The notes: generated by a model not told the origin, from the sequence alone. Positions 1 to 9,790 are shown, counted from the first letter of the stretch. The stretch is 64,000 bases of DNA from Paenibacillus sp. PvR098 (GCF_017833255.1 NZ_JAFIBU010000001.1:1178001-1242000), one strand, 5' to 3'. Program-made: numbers and translations.

Positions 1-594
1 ATCATATGGATGCTCAGCCAGCGGCAGCAGCTCGATGTGGGTATAGCCCATTTCTTTGACGTAATCGACAAGCTCTTCGGCCAGTTCGCGATATGTATAG
101 TAGCCACCGTCCTGCTTCTTCTTCCATGTACCCAAGTGTACCTCATAGATGTTCATCGGAGAATGAAGGGCCGAGACCGTTTTTTTTCTTTCACGCCATG
201 CCTGATCCGCCCACTCGTACCCTTCGAGGGAAGCGATACGGGATGCGGTTCCCGGCTTCACTTCTGACCAGAATGCGTATGGGTCGGCTTTTTGCAGCAT
301 CGTCCCTTCCGCGGTGACAATTTCGTACTTGTAATAATCCCCTTCATTGGCAGCAGGAACGAATAAAGACCATACGCCCCATGTGCTGATTTTTTGCATG
401 ATGTGCTTGGAGCTGTCCCAAAAATTAAAATCGCCAATCACTCTTACCTCTCGAGCATGCGGCGCCCACACAGCGAAGCGTACCCCAGTAATTCCATCCT
501 GCATCGTCAAATGGGCTCCGAGCATGCGATAGCTCCGAAATAAATTACCCTCATGGAATAAATACAAATCCTCCGGACCGGGGATTAAGCTCAT
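1..594 (-). CDS. glgB: 1,4-alpha-glucan branching enzyme, N-terminal part
   Basis: Glycogen branching enzyme, which forms alpha-1,6 branches in glycogen; only the first 198 codons lie in the window and the rest runs off the left edge. Residues about 37-60 read VRFAVWAPHAREVRVIGDF, the N-terminal carbohydrate-binding (CBM48-type) beta-sandwich. Near residue 150 comes PMNIYEVHLGTWKK and then GYTHIELLPLAEHPYD, the entry to the GH13 barrel. The catalytic Asp and Glu would lie outside the window, so activity cannot be judged. ATG at 594 is preferred; an in-frame GTG sits one codon upstream, and the purine stretch AAAGGGG lies 11-14 bases further up. The partners glgC, glgD and glgA are not visible here. 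Confidence 0.93.
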   Translation of the reverse strand, partial: MSLIPGPEDLYLFHEGNLFRSYRMLGAHLTMQDGITGVRFAVWAPHAREVRVIGDFNFWDSSKHIMQKISTWGVWSLFVPAANEGDYYKYEIVTAEGTMLQKADPYAFWSEVKPGTASRIASLEGYEWADQAWRERKKTVSALHSPMNIYEVHLGTWKKKQDGGYYTYRELAEELVDYVKEMGYTHIELLPLAEHPYD

Positions 595-838
595 CACTAT
601 TCATACATCCCCTTTCGAGTGGTTTGTGTCCTATTACACAAATACTACACTTTTGAATAAAATCCTTTCAGGCTTTTGCAAATTATTCATTAATTATATG
701 AAATTGGAAGGCTCTGTTTGCAGAAAAAGGAATTCTCCAGCCCCTGTGGAATTCATTAGCATACTTAGTCCTTGAGAGGATGGAATAGATCATGAACGAC
801 AAGCTAAAGGCTTGATGCTCGGCATGTGACTGGGCGTC

Positions 839-1642
839 ATGCTTACCGGTTCGGTCGCTTACGCAAGCGGAACCCAAATTGAAGTATATTTCAACAAGCT
901 CAAATATATGTTTGACGGTATAGAAAAAAAACCGACTGCCGAACAGGGGGAAGGATTCATCTATAATGGCACCACGTATGTGCCCGTAGAATCGTCTGTA
1001 AACGAACAGTACGTATGGCTGAAGCAGCAGTTCGGTGCCGAAGAACTGGAAGAGCTGCTGAGCAAGGAAGGTTTGAGCGTTCAAGACCTTCGGCATTATC
1101 TTATACAAGTCATCGGCGCAGAGAAGTATCTGATGGCGGAAGCCTCTGACGAAAAGTTAAAACCCGTTTACGATGCCAAGCTGGCAGCATATCCGGCTGA
1201 ATTTGTAAGAGCAACCGTAAGGCATATCCTGATCGGCTTCGAGGATGCCGCAGGCCAAGCACGAACCAAGGAAGAAGCGAAGAAGAAAGCACTGGAAATT
1301 CAATCCAAGCTTAAGAATGGTGAAGATTTTGCCACCCTCGCAAGGCAATTTTCGGAAGATGCAGGATCCAAAGAGGAAGGCGGACTTTATGATAACGAAT
1401 TCGTCTCGATTTGGGTCGAGCCGTTCAAAAACGCGGTCTTGGAGCTCCAATTGAACCACTTGAGTGACCCCGTGGAAACCGATTACGGATATCATGTCAT
1501 CCGTGTGGAAGGCCGGTCCACCCTCACGTTCGAGCAAGTAAAAAAAGAGCTGAAATATGAGTTTGTAAATCAAGCCTACGAGACGTTCATGAACAGTGAA
1601 CTCCCTAAGCTCATTGAGAGATTCGACCTCCGTAAAGAGTAA
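839..1642 (+). CDS. PrsA-like parvulin peptidyl-prolyl isomerase with disrupted signal peptide
   Basis: Extracytoplasmic foldase of the PrsA/parvulin type, as encoded a probable pseudogene or mis-start. Residues about 140-235 form a rotamase domain (VRATVRHILIGF, then FATLARQFSEDAGSKEEGG and DYGYHVIRVEG). The N-terminal 50 residues (TQIEVYFNKLKYMFDGIEKK, then YNGTTYVPV) instead resemble the mature start of copper-amine-oxidase-like wall proteins, so the gene looks like a chimera. A ribosome site (GAGAGG) fits the ATG at 792, which opens MNDKLK but hits TGA at 813-815. The reading frame of the main body is blocked by TGA at 827-829, just before LGVMLTGSVAYASG. One frameshift plus one nonsense codon therefore separate the real start from the body. 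Starting at ATG 839 leaves only a stub of the signal peptide and no ribosome site. Confidence 0.72.
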   Translation: MLTGSVAYASGTQIEVYFNKLKYMFDGIEKKPTAEQGEGFIYNGTTYVPVESSVNEQYVWLKQQFGAEELEELLSKEGLSVQDLRHYLIQVIGAEKYLMAEASDEKLKPVYDAKLAAYPAEFVRATVRHILIGFEDAAGQARTKEEAKKKALEIQSKLKNGEDFATLARQFSEDAGSKEEGGLYDNEFVSIWVEPFKNAVLELQLNHLSDPVETDYGYHVIRVEGRSTLTFEQVKKELKYEFVNQAYETFMNSELPKLIERFDLRKE

Positions 1643-1792
1643 TTCGTAGAAGGATCGGGCCCGAGAAAGGTGCCGGTCCTTTCCTTTTTCGCCACCCGAT
1701 GGATTCGGCCGCCCGAATCGTGTAGAATGTGGTAAGGATAACGGCTTCGGCCGCTTCAGCAATAGAACAAGGACAAAGGATGGTCGCTATTT

Positions 1793-2656
1793 ATGTATGC
1801 AGCACAAGATTGGAAAGATTACGAGCTTATCGATACCGGCGGCGGTGAAAAGCTGGAACGGTGGGGCAGCATTGTTCTAAGACGTCCCGACCCGCAAATT
1901 ATATGGCCATTTTCCAAGGAAGCCGGTATTTGGCGGAGTGCGGACGCTCACTATCACCGCAGTTCCAGCGGCGGCGGCGGCTGGGATTACAATAAGGACA
2001 TTCCCGAGCGCTGGACGATTTCTTATCAAGGACTTTCCTTTCACATCAAACCTACGAGCTTCAAGCACACCGGGTTATTTCCCGAGCAAGCGGTAAACTG
2101 GAGCTGGATGATGGATAAGATCCGCAGCGCCGACAGACCGATTCGCGTCTTGAATTTATTTGCCTATACCGGTGGCGCGTCGGTCGCGTGCGCTTCAGCA
2201 GGGGCTGAAGTATGTCATGTCGACGCATCCAAAGGCGTCGTGCAGTGGGCTAAAGAAAATTTAGAGCTCTCCGGCCTCGGCCAGCGTCCGGTTCGCTTCA
2301 TCACCGATGACGTATTCAAGTTCGTGCAGCGGGAACAGCGGCGAGGAAGCAAATACGACGCCATCATCATGGATCCTCCTTCATATGGTCGGGGTCCAAA
2401 CGGCGAGACATGGAAGCTCGAAACGAACCTTTACCCTTTTGTAGAAACATGCATGAGCATATTGACGGACAAGCCATTGTTTTTCCTGATCAATTCTTAC
2501 ACGACAGGCATCTCGGCTACCGTGCTCAATAACATTTTGACGCTATCTCTCGGACGTACATACGGAGGAACAATATCCTGTGGAGAGATTGGCCTGCCGA
2601 TTACAGCCTCCAAGCTTACGCTTCCTTGCGGTATTCTGGGGCGTTGGGAGGCGTAA
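1793..2656 (+). CDS. class I SAM-dependent methyltransferase (RlmI/COG1092-like)
   Basis: Probable rRNA methyltransferase of 287 residues. Motif I is visible as LNLFAYTGGASVACASAGAE, the SAM-binding loop, followed by the acidic end of strand 2 in CHVDASKGVVQWAKENL. Motif IV is IIMDPPSYGRG, the DPPSY form typical of RlmI-like enzymes that methylate RNA bases. The usual N-terminal PUA domain is replaced by about 100 residues rich in Trp and Gly. ATG 1793 has AAAGGATGG about 11 bases upstream. The stop is followed after 3 bases by a pseudouridine synthase gene, so the two probably form an RNA-modification operon. The exact target nucleotide cannot be read from the sequence. Confidence 0.85.
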   Translation: MYAAQDWKDYELIDTGGGEKLERWGSIVLRRPDPQIIWPFSKEAGIWRSADAHYHRSSSGGGGWDYNKDIPERWTISYQGLSFHIKPTSFKHTGLFPEQAVNWSWMMDKIRSADRPIRVLNLFAYTGGASVACASAGAEVCHVDASKGVVQWAKENLELSGLGQRPVRFITDDVFKFVQREQRRGSKYDAIIMDPPSYGRGPNGETWKLETNLYPFVETCMSILTDKPLFFLINSYTTGISATVLNNILTLSLGRTYGGTISCGEIGLPITASKLTLPCGILGRWEA

Positions 2657-2659
2657 CGA

Positions 2660-3349
2660 ATGTCCGGCGCTTCTCATCCCATTCACGTGCTGTACGAAGA
2701 TAATCATGTTATCGTTGTGATCAAGCCGCCGAACGTACCTACTCAGGAGGATGATTCCAGGGATCCCGATATGCTCACGCTGATTAAGGCCGATCTGAAG
2801 GAGCGTCATCAAAAGCCCGGCAACGTGTTCCTCGGGCTGGTCCACCGGCTGGACCGTCCGGTCGGCGGCGTCATGGTATTCGCCAAAACCTCCAAAGCGG
2901 CGTCGCGGCTCTCCGATGCGGTTCGCACACGCTCTATCCGCAAGGAGTATACGGCCGTTCTTCACAATCGTCCTGCTCAACCACAGGGAACGCTAAAGCA
3001 CCATTTGTTGAAGGATACGAAGACGAATAGGGTAGCTGTCGTTCCTCAGTCGAATCCCGGTGCAAAAGAAGCGATTCTGGACTACCGGGTGCTCGGCCAT
3101 CAGGACGGGCTGTCACTTGTACAGGTCAAGCTGCACACCGGACGCCCCCACCAAATCCGGGTGCAATTTGCGGAGATTGGCTGTCCTCTGGTTGGCGATC
3201 AACGGTACGGAGGCCGCTCGGCCCAGCAGGGACAGCAAATCGCGCTGTGGTCTACTCTGCTCGGCTTCGAGCACCCAGTGACCAAGGAATCCCTGAGCTT
3301 TTCTTCCCATCCTCCTAAAGCATATCCCTGGAACTTGTGGCACCTCTGA
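2660..3349 (+). CDS. RluA-family RNA pseudouridine synthase
   Basis: Converts specific uridines in rRNA or tRNA to pseudouridine. The 229-residue protein is a bare catalytic domain without an S4 domain. It opens with IHVLYEDNHVIVVIKPPNVP and carries the active-site motif GLVHRLDRPVGGVMVFAKTS with the catalytic Asp in HRLD. The C-terminal motifs HTGRPHQIRVQFAEIGCPLV and GDQRYGG are also present. It begins 3 bases after the upstream methyltransferase stop, so it is probably co-transcribed and translationally coupled. A hairpin at 3393-3426 follows the gene. Short RluA members of this type in Firmicutes are usually annotated only to family level, so no site is assigned. Confidence 0.92.
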   Translation: MSGASHPIHVLYEDNHVIVVIKPPNVPTQEDDSRDPDMLTLIKADLKERHQKPGNVFLGLVHRLDRPVGGVMVFAKTSKAASRLSDAVRTRSIRKEYTAVLHNRPAQPQGTLKHHLLKDTKTNRVAVVPQSNPGAKEAILDYRVLGHQDGLSLVQVKLHTGRPHQIRVQFAEIGCPLVGDQRYGGRSAQQGQQIALWSTLLGFEHPVTKESLSFSSHPPKAYPWNLWHL

Positions 3350-3392
3350 AAAAAAGGCTGCGAATAAGGTACAAGGAACAACCAAGAGCATC

Positions 3393-3426
3393 AGACCTCC
3401 CGGCCCTCAAGCCATAAGGGAGGTCT
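3393..3426. terminator. hairpin between convergent rluA-like and marR genes
   Basis: Nine-base arms AGACCTCCC (3393-3401) and GGGAGGTCT (3418-3426) enclose a 16-base loop. The T-run after it is weak on either strand (TCTCCTTTAA on the plus strand). It lies between two convergent stop codons, so it probably serves as a shared terminator. Confidence 0.55.
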
Positions 3427-3448
3427 TCTCCTTTAATAAGCATAAACG

Positions 3449-3871
3449 TTAAGCGTTGGCCACTTTACCGAGCAGATAAATGAGAAGCTGCTGGTTATGT
3501 GACGAGATACGGCTGAGATAATTCTGTAAGAATCGTTCACGAATCTGCAAGCCGCGCTCGCACTCCTTTCGCCCCTTATCTGTTACCAATACCCAAACAA
3601 TACGGCGGTCCTTCTCGTCCCGCTCCCTGAAGATCAATCCGCTTTTCTCCATTCGATCAAGAAGCGTCGTTACCGCTGCCGGCGTCGTCGCCAAAACATC
3701 CGTGAAATCCGAGGGCTTCATTTGCTGCTGTCCGGAGAACATCAACAGCTCTAGCACCGTTAGCTGCCCTTCCGTCAAAGTGGGCGCCAACTCTGATTCC
3801 ATATGCGTTCTGAGATCCTTTGACAATTTCCACCAGAGCTTGGCAAACTCTTGGGTTACCACATTCATCAC
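3449..3871 (-). CDS. MarR-family transcriptional regulator
   Basis: Winged-helix DNA-binding regulator of about 140 residues, normal for the family. The helix-turn-helix is in GQQQMKPSDFTDVLATTPAA with VTTLLDRMEKSGLIFRERDE as recognition helix and start of the wing, then DRRIVWVLVTDKGR. Flanking helices would form the dimer. Three start codons are close together: GTG 3871, ATG 3868 and GTG 3862. AGGAG ends against the first, so GTG 3862, 8 bases downstream, gives the best spacing. The gene is convergent with the pseudouridine synthase gene and divergent from the small ORF at 4062. Its target genes are unknown. Confidence 0.88.
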   Translation of the reverse strand: MMNVVTQEFAKLWWKLSKDLRTHMESELAPTLTEGQLTVLELLMFSGQQQMKPSDFTDVLATTPAAVTTLLDRMEKSGLIFRERDEKDRRIVWVLVTDKGRKECERGLQIRERFLQNYLSRISSHNQQLLIYLLGKVANA

Positions 3872-4061
3872 TCCTGTAGAACCATTTCTTACCTAAATTA
3901 TAGCATTTGATCCTATATTTTAAAAGGTTAATACCATAAATATTTTAGGACATAAAACGATAAAATCAGGTACCATTTGACGATGTTCAACATATAATGC
4001 ACAAGGGACGTTCGCCTATCGGCGGAGCTTGTCAATCCGTGTAAACGAGGAGTGAACATTA

Positions 4062-4229
4062 GTGGAAGCCTGGAAGAAGCAAATCGGAGAAAACGCTTTA
4101 AAGAAAGGCATAATTAACGACCCACACTGGCTCGAAAAGCTGGACGATTCGATACCGGTATGGGCCGCATTGCAAATGATGCTGGAGCTGCTCGACAAAG
4201 TGGAGCCGAACTACTCCAGTTATGATTAA
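4062..4229 (+). CDS. small conserved-looking hypothetical protein, 55 aa
   Basis: A 55-codon reading frame starting with GTG and preceded by a strong ribosome site (GAGGAGTG, about 8 bases spacing). The product begins MEAWKKQIGENALKKGIIND and ends with EPNYSSYD. It has no signal peptide or membrane segment; residues about 33-47 (IPVWAALQMMLELLDK) form a likely amphipathic helix. Codon use looks like that of the neighbours. Its stop lies only 3 bases from the parC stop on the other strand, so the two genes are tightly convergent. I do not recognise a family. The ribosome site, the tight packing and the lack of a competing frame support it being real. Confidence 0.68.
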   Translation: MEAWKKQIGENALKKGIINDPHWLEKLDDSIPVWAALQMMLELLDKVEPNYSSYD

Positions 4230-4232
4230 GGA

Positions 4233-6668
4233 TTAGGTAAACTTGAGAAGCACACTGATACTATCGCTCTTGCTCAGCGGAATAACCTGCTTACCGACAG
4301 ACTTGCGTTCCTCAATCGGCGCTTGCTCTGTCGAGAAGTCGGCTCTCTCGCCAGTGCTCAATACCGCGGTCACGTCGAACGGTTCTTTCACGACGAATGC
4401 ACCGCGAATTCCTGTGCCATTCGGCTTCACCCGTTTACCTTCTTTAAATTCAAACGTGAAAATTCCCTTGCCGCCGCGGCCCTGTACGGGATAATCGACC
4501 ACCAGCGAACGTTTGGCGTAGCCCATGTCGGATACGACCAATACTTCTCCTTCATCCCCGTCCAGCCACTCAGCGGAGACCACTTCGTCGGCTTCCTTCA
4601 GTTGAATCCCGCGAACGCCGCCTGCGGCGCGCCCCATCGGGTTGACTTCGTCTTCCTTGAAGCGGATTGCCATCCCGAGCCGCGTCACAAGCAGAAGCTC
4701 CTTGGAGCCGCTGCTCAGCTTGACATCCAGCACCGCATCCTGTTCCCCGACCTTGCAAGCTACGATGCCGATGGAGCGGTTCGTTGCGTACTCTTTCAGC
4801 TCCGTCCGCTTCACTTGCCCTCTTCGCGTAATGAATACGAGAGATTTGCCCGCCGCTTCGAAGTCCTTCACGGGAAGAACGTGAACGATCCGGTCATCCT
4901 TCGGAATCGGGATCACATTCACGATGGCCGTACCGTTTTCCTTCCACTTGTACTCCGGTATTTGATGCACCGGAAGCAGATAGTATTGGCCCTTTTGTGT
5001 GAAAATCAGCAGATTCTCCAGTGTATTGACATCAAGCAAGCTGCGAAGGTAATCGCCTTCCTTCAGCCCGGTTTTGTCAATCTCTCCACCGGAACGGATG
5101 AAGGAGAGCTTCCCGGTGCGCTTGATGTATCCTTCGTTCGAAAGCGTAACGAATACATCCTCGGCGGTCACCATGACCTCTAGATTTACCTTCAGCTCTT
5201 CCACTTCGTCCTGAATATTGGAACGGCGGTTGATGCCGTATTTATCGTGGATTTGTGTAATCTCCTGCTTTATAACGCCCAGAAGCTTTTTCTCGCTCCC
5301 TAGAATTCCTTGCAGATACGCTATCGTTTTCTGCACTTCATGGAGCTCTTTCTCCAGCGAATGAATCTCCAAATTCGTCAGACGGTACAACTGCAGTGTC
5401 AGAATAGCATCCGCCTGGCGTTCTGTGAAGCCGAATTTTTCTACCAGATTGTTTTGCGCGTCTTGACGGTTCTTCGAGGCTTTGATCGCAGCGATGACCT
5501 CGTCCAGGATATTCAGCGCCTTAACCAATCCTTCGAGCACGTGGGCGCGGTCTGCCGCTTTCTCCAGATCGTACTGGGAACGGTGTGTAACCACTTCTTT
5601 CTGGTGCTTAATGTAAGCCACCAGCATTTCCCTTAAGCCGAGCTGCTTTGGTGTCTTGTTTACAATCGCAACCATATTAAAGTTGTAAGTGACTTGTAAA
5701 TCCGTCTTTTTCAGCAAATAGGCTAAAACTCCCTGCGCATCCGCATCCTTCTTCAGATCAACAACGATCCTCAGACCCTGCCGGCCGCTTTCGTCACGGA
5801 CTTCCGAGATGCCTTCGATTTTTTTCTCCAGGCGGATGTTTTCCATAGCGGTGACAAGTCGGGATTTGACTACTTGATAAGGAATTTCCGTAATAACGAT
5901 CTGCTGGCGTCCGCCGCGCACCTCTTCGATCGATGTACGCGCCCTTACATAAATGCGGCCCTTACCGGTCCGATACGCATCGCGGATACCCTCCAAGCCC
6001 ATAATAATACCGCCGGTTGGAAAATCGGGCCCTTTGACGACGCCCATCAAGTCCTCCAGCGTAATGTCCGGTTGGTCGATCAGCGCAATGCAAGCATCGA
6101 TCACCTCGCGCAGATTGTGCGGAGGAATCTCAGTTGCAAAACCGGATGAGATCCCGCTTACACCATTCACAAGCAGGTTAGGATAACGCGAAGGCAGCAC
6201 AACCGGCTCCTTCGTCGTATTATCGAAGTTATCTTTGAACTGTACCGTACGCTTTTCAATATCTCGCAGCAGCTCCATCGCGATTTCGGACAGACGCGCT
6301 TCCGTATAACGCATCGCAGCAGCCGGATCGTCATCCTGCGAGCCCCAGTTACCATGGCCGTCGACCAGCACATGCCCCATTTTCCAAGGCTGCGCCATGC
6401 GCACCATGCCCTCGTAAATCGATGAATCCCCGTGCGGATGGTAGTTACCCATAACGTCACCAACAGTTTTGGCCGATTTGCGGTATGGTTTGTCCGGAGT
6501 GTTACCCGCATCGTACATGGAGTAAAGAATCCGCCGCTGAACCGGCTTCAGCCCGTCGCGCACATCCGGAATCGCCCGGTCTTGAATAATGTATTTGGAA
6601 TACCTGCCGAACCGGTCGCCTACAACTTCTTCCAGAAAGGCCGGTAAAAAGTTTTCGAGTATGCTCAC
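4233..6668 (-). CDS. parC: DNA topoisomerase IV subunit A
   Basis: Breakage-reunion subunit of topoisomerase IV, which decatenates daughter chromosomes together with ParE encoded just upstream. At 811 residues it has the usual length. The winged-helix region holds the catalytic Tyr121 in [11 protein letters not shown]. The quinolone-determining stretch [11 protein letters not shown] (77-87) keeps the Ser-Ser and Glu of susceptible enzymes. The C-terminal third has beta-pinwheel blades (for example [11 protein letters not shown] and SDMGYAKRS). ParC identity rather than GyrA is supported by the adjacent parE and the lack of a clear GyrA box. The start is GTG 6668 behind GGGGGG. ParE ends 96 bases upstream with a perfect 16-base palindrome between them. 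Confidence 0.96.
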   Translation of the reverse strand: MSILENFLPAFLEEVVGDRFGRYSKYIIQDRAIPDVRDGLKPVQRRILYSMYDAGNTPDKPYRKSAKTVGDVMGNYHPHGDSSIYEGMVRMAQPWKMGHVLVDGHGNWGSQDDDPAAAMRYTEARLSEIAMELLRDIEKRTVQFKDNFDNTTKEPVVLPSRYPNLLVNGVSGISSGFATEIPPHNLREVIDACIALIDQPDITLEDLMGVVKGPDFPTGGIIMGLEGIRDAYRTGKGRIYVRARTSIEEVRGGRQQIVITEIPYQVVKSRLVTAMENIRLEKKIEGISEVRDESGRQGLRIVVDLKKDADAQGVLAYLLKKTDLQVTYNFNMVAIVNKTPKQLGLREMLVAYIKHQKEVVTHRSQYDLEKAADRAHVLEGLVKALNILDEVIAAIKASKNRQDAQNNLVEKFGFTERQADAILTLQLYRLTNLEIHSLEKELHEVQKTIAYLQGILGSEKKLLGVIKQEITQIHDKYGINRRSNIQDEVEELKVNLEVMVTAEDVFVTLSNEGYIKRTGKLSFIRSGGEIDKTGLKEGDYLRSLLDVNTLENLLIFTQKGQYYLLPVHQIPEYKWKENGTAIVNVIPIPKDDRIVHVLPVKDFEAAGKSLVFITRRGQVKRTELKEYATNRSIGIVACKVGEQDAVLDVKLSSGSKELLLVTRLGMAIRFKEDEVNPMGRAAGGVRGIQLKEADEVVSAEWLDGDEGEVLVVSDMGYAKRSLVVDYPVQGRGGKGIFTFEFKEGKRVKPNGTGIRGAFVVKEPFDVTAVLSTGERADFSTEQAPIEERKSVGKQVIPLSKSDSISVLLKFT

Positions 6669-6727
6669 AGAAGGCCCCCCGTCTACCCAGATAATATATT
6701 TTCATCATGTCCATATCGTTCCGACTT

Positions 6728-6743
6728 CACTAAAGCTTTAGTG
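6728..6743. repeat. perfect 16-bp palindrome between parE and parC
   Basis: CACTAAAGCTTTAGTG reads the same on both strands. It lies in the 96-base gap between the parE stop and the parC GTG start. It could be an operator, a processing hairpin or chance. No T-run follows it. Confidence 0.5.
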
Positions 6744-6764
6744 TTGCGGAGCAATACAGCCGCT

Positions 6765-8735
6765 TTATTCTTCAAATTCCGTGAAATCCACGTTCTCGAT
6801 AATCCAGCGCTTGCGCGGGTCCACTTTATCCCCCATCAGCGTAGATACACGACGTTCGGCTTTGGCTGCATCATCAATCTGCACTTGCAGGAGCGTGCGT
6901 GTAGCCGGATCCATCGTCGTCTCCCACAGCTGATCGGGATTCATCTCGCCAAGACCTTTGTAACGCTGCAGCTCTAGGTTCTTGCCGAGCTCCTTGATTA
7001 ATGTCTGAAGTTGCTCATCGGTCCACGCATAGCGCACCGTGCTTGCTTTGCCTGCCTTTTTGGTCACCTTATACAGCGGCGGCTGGGCTAAGTAGACTTT
7101 TCCAGCGTCGATTAGCGGCTTCATATAACGATAAAAGAACGTCAACAGCAGCACTTGGATATGTGCGCCGTCCGTGTCAGCATCGGTCATAATGATGATT
7201 TTGGCATAATTGCTTTCTGTTACATCGAACTCCGGACCGACTCCTGCTCCGATCGCTGCAATAATGGCCTTATATTCATCGTTTTTCATAATATCGAGAA
7301 GCTTGGCTTTTTCCGGATTCATCGGTTTACCTTTCAACGGCAGGATAGCCTGATGCCGGGAATCTCGGCCCTGCTTGGCCGAACCGCCGGCCGAATCGCC
7401 CTCGACGATGAACAGCTCGTTGCGAGTGTAATCCTTCGACTGCGCAGGCGTAAGCTTGCCTCCAAGATTGGAGCTTTCACTCTTACCCTTCTTGCCGCTG
7501 CGGATTTCCTCACGGGCTTTGCGCGCCGCATCGCGGGCTCTTGCCGATTGAATCGCCTTCTTCATGATCAACTGCGCAACCTGTGGATTCTCCTCCAGGA
7601 ATACAGCCATTTTGTCGGAAACGACCGAATCGACTGCACTGCGAGCCGAAGAACTCCCGAGCTGGTCTTTCGTCTGACCTACGAATTCGACCTCGCCCAT
7701 CTTGATGTTAATGACCACCATCATGCCTTCGCGCAGGTCTTGTCCATCCAGATTTTTTTCTTTTTCCTTCAGCATGCCGTTCTTGCGGGCATAGTCGTTC
7801 ATCACACGAGTGTACGCAGTTTTAAAGCCGGTCTCATGCGTTCCGCCGCCGCGGGTAGGTATGGAGTTCACGAACGAAACAAGCGTTTCGGTGTAGCCGT
7901 CGTTGTACTGAAGGGCTACCTCGACCTCGATTTCGTCTTTTTCCTGAGCAAAATGAATCACGTCGTGCAGCACCACTTTGTCTTCATTCAAAAATTGGAC
8001 GAATTGACTGGCGCCGCCTTCGTATTGGAATGTCTCCTGCTTTCCCGCGCGTTCATCTATCACCGTGACCTTGAGTCCCGAATTCAGGAACGCGATTTCC
8101 TGTAAGCGCTCATAAAGCGTATCATAATTGACTGTGATACCGCCTTGAAAAACGCGTTTGTCCGGCTTGAATGTTACCTTCGTGCCGTTTTTACGGGTTG
8201 TGCCGGTTACTTCAAGTCCGGTGACCGGTTCCCCGACATGCTCTTTGCCCTGCTTGTCCACCCAGTATTCGAACCGCTGACGGTGAGTTTTGCCTTCGCG
8301 GTAAATTTCCACTTCCAGCCACTCGGACAGCGCATTCGTGACGGATGCACCGACGCCGTGTAAACCGCCGGATTTTTTGTACCCTCCGCCTCCGAACTTG
8401 CCACCCGCATGTAGAATCGTAAACACCACTTGCGGTGTGGGGATGCCTGTTTTGTGCATGCCGGTCGGTATGCCGCGGCCGTTATCCTGTACCGTCACCG
8501 ATTGATCCTTATGAATGATGACATCGATCTGCGAACAATATTTGGCCAGATGCTCGTCTACCGCATTGTCCACGATCTCCCAGATCAAGTGATGCAAACC
8601 CGATGAGCTAGTGCTGCCGATATACATTCCCGGCCGTTTACGCACCGCCACAAGTCCCTCGAGCACCTGAATATCGTCCGCACCGTAATCCGCCGGCGCT
8701 GCTCCATTTCCAAAGATATCTAGTTGTTCCGCCAT
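6765..8735 (-). CDS. parE: DNA topoisomerase IV subunit B
   Basis: ATPase subunit of topoisomerase IV, 656 residues, the normal length. The GHKL fold is shown by [14 protein letters not shown] (N-box), [16 protein letters not shown] and [19 protein letters not shown] (ATP lid). The TOPRIM domain follows, with [20 protein letters not shown] and [10 protein letters not shown] supplying the metal-binding acidic residues. The C-terminus has the [20 protein letters not shown] motif. ATG 8735 sits behind AGGAGGCTTCA. parE precedes parC in transcription order and the pair is probably one operon; the ABC transporter genes upstream are 62 bases away and on the same strand. Confidence 0.96.
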   Translation of the reverse strand: MAEQLDIFGNGAAPADYGADDIQVLEGLVAVRKRPGMYIGSTSSSGLHHLIWEIVDNAVDEHLAKYCSQIDVIIHKDQSVTVQDNGRGIPTGMHKTGIPTPQVVFTILHAGGKFGGGGYKKSGGLHGVGASVTNALSEWLEVEIYREGKTHRQRFEYWVDKQGKEHVGEPVTGLEVTGTTRKNGTKVTFKPDKRVFQGGITVNYDTLYERLQEIAFLNSGLKVTVIDERAGKQETFQYEGGASQFVQFLNEDKVVLHDVIHFAQEKDEIEVEVALQYNDGYTETLVSFVNSIPTRGGGTHETGFKTAYTRVMNDYARKNGMLKEKEKNLDGQDLREGMMVVINIKMGEVEFVGQTKDQLGSSSARSAVDSVVSDKMAVFLEENPQVAQLIMKKAIQSARARDAARKAREEIRSGKKGKSESSNLGGKLTPAQSKDYTRNELFIVEGDSAGGSAKQGRDSRHQAILPLKGKPMNPEKAKLLDIMKNDEYKAIIAAIGAGVGPEFDVTESNYAKIIIMTDADTDGAHIQVLLLTFFYRYMKPLIDAGKVYLAQPPLYKVTKKAGKASTVRYAWTDEQLQTLIKELGKNLELQRYKGLGEMNPDQLWETTMDPATRTLLQVQIDDAAKAERRVSTLMGDKVDPRKRWIIENVDFTEFEE

Positions 8736-8797
8736 TGAAGCCTCCTACACACCTTTTGTCTCCATTCAGCTAACATGCATTATAACATTTGAACGGA

Positions 8798-9790
8798 TTA
8801 GTTCAATACATCTTTTTTCGTGAACACCACAAAAGATACAAGAACGGATACCAGACCCCATACCGTCAAGACGGCTAAGGAAAACGGCAAATCCATGCCT
8901 TTGATGGGCGGAAGTGCACCAGCTAAATAATCGGTAAGCTCCAAATTCACCATGAAAAAATATTTTGCCGTTTCCCACGAGGACACCATGTTGCTCAGAA
9001 TCGTTCCTGAGATCAGCACCGCCAGCATGATACCCATCCCTGCTGCCGTGCTGCGGAATATTACGGATACCATCAGCGTCATCAAGGCCACAATTAGCGC
9101 GGAATACCAGACCAGCCCGAACTGCATGATCAGATATAGCCACTGCTCGACCGGGCGGACTAAAGAGAAATCAACCTCGGTTCCCGACAGCTGAAATCCG
9201 AAAAAGACGGGCATATCCCATCCTCCGTAACCGAAGACCGCACCGGATATGAGATACGCAAGCAGTCCGGTCGCAATGACGATAATTGAAGTGAACAATA
9301 TCAAGGTAATCAGCTTGCTAAGCAGTATTTTCCACCGCCCGACGGGCCTTGTCAGCAGCAGCTTGATCGTTCCGGAGGTGTGTTCGCCTGACACCAAATC
9401 GGCTGCAATCACCATCACCATGAGCGGGATGAACAGACCAACCGCATTTTTCACGAACTCTCTTGTAAAGGTTACCCCGTTCGGCGAAGCCGGATTCACA
9501 TCTTTATCCAAGTAATATTGCGCCAGCATGACTTCGACCCGGCGCCACTGCTTCCACTCCTCAGGCATACGGTTGCTCCCAAGGCTACGTGTATAATCAA
9601 CAATTTTTTGACGCTGCTCCGCACGCCAGTCGTTTGTTCCAAACTGCTTTAGGTTGTTTTGAGTTACTTTCATCTGTGCGTAGGTAAACATCGGAATGAT
9701 CGCAGCAAGAATGAGCAGCACGACCAGCAGTCTCTTCTTCATAACGATTTTGATACACTCGTTCTTTACAAGCGGATACAAGCTAACCAA
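8798..9790 (-). CDS. ABC-2 type transporter permease
   Basis: Integral membrane half of an ABC exporter, 330 residues. After a cytoplasmic start comes a first membrane helix (LLVVLLILAAIIPMFTYAQ) and a soluble segment of about 75 residues. Five more hydrophobic helices follow, the second opening with FVKNAVGLFIPLMVMVIAAD. The motif GEHTSGTIKLLLTRPVGRWK after the second helix is typical of ABC-2/BcrB-type permeases. The TTG start at 9790 overlaps the ATPase gene by 8 bases with GGGGGAG just upstream, so the subunits are translationally coupled. Substrate cannot be inferred; related pairs export peptides such as bacitracin or act in sodium or lipid transport. Confidence 0.88.
   Translation of the reverse strand: MVSLYPLVKNECIKIVMKKRLLVVLLILAAIIPMFTYAQMKVTQNNLKQFGTNDWRAEQRQKIVDYTRSLGSNRMPEEWKQWRRVEVMLAQYYLDKDVNPASPNGVTFTREFVKNAVGLFIPLMVMVIAADLVSGEHTSGTIKLLLTRPVGRWKILLSKLITLILFTSIIVIATGLLAYLISGAVFGYGGWDMPVFFGFQLSGTEVDFSLVRPVEQWLYLIMQFGLVWYSALIVALMTLMVSVIFRSTAAGMGIMLAVLISGTILSNMVSSWETAKYFFMVNLELTDYLAGALPPIKGMDLPFSLAVLTVWGLVSVLVSFVVFTKKDVLN

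Noticed and set aside
683..1108. 141-codon minus-strand frame opposite the PrsA-like gene
   Set aside because: The plus strand encodes a recognisable rotamase; the minus frame shows no domain and is Phe/Arg-rich.
4323..5183. 286-codon open frame on the plus strand
   Set aside because: Antisense to parC in the phase that high-GC third positions keep open; no ribosome site and no family-like motif.
7155..8105. 316-codon open frame on the plus strand
   Set aside because: Lies wholly antisense to the well-supported parE gene.
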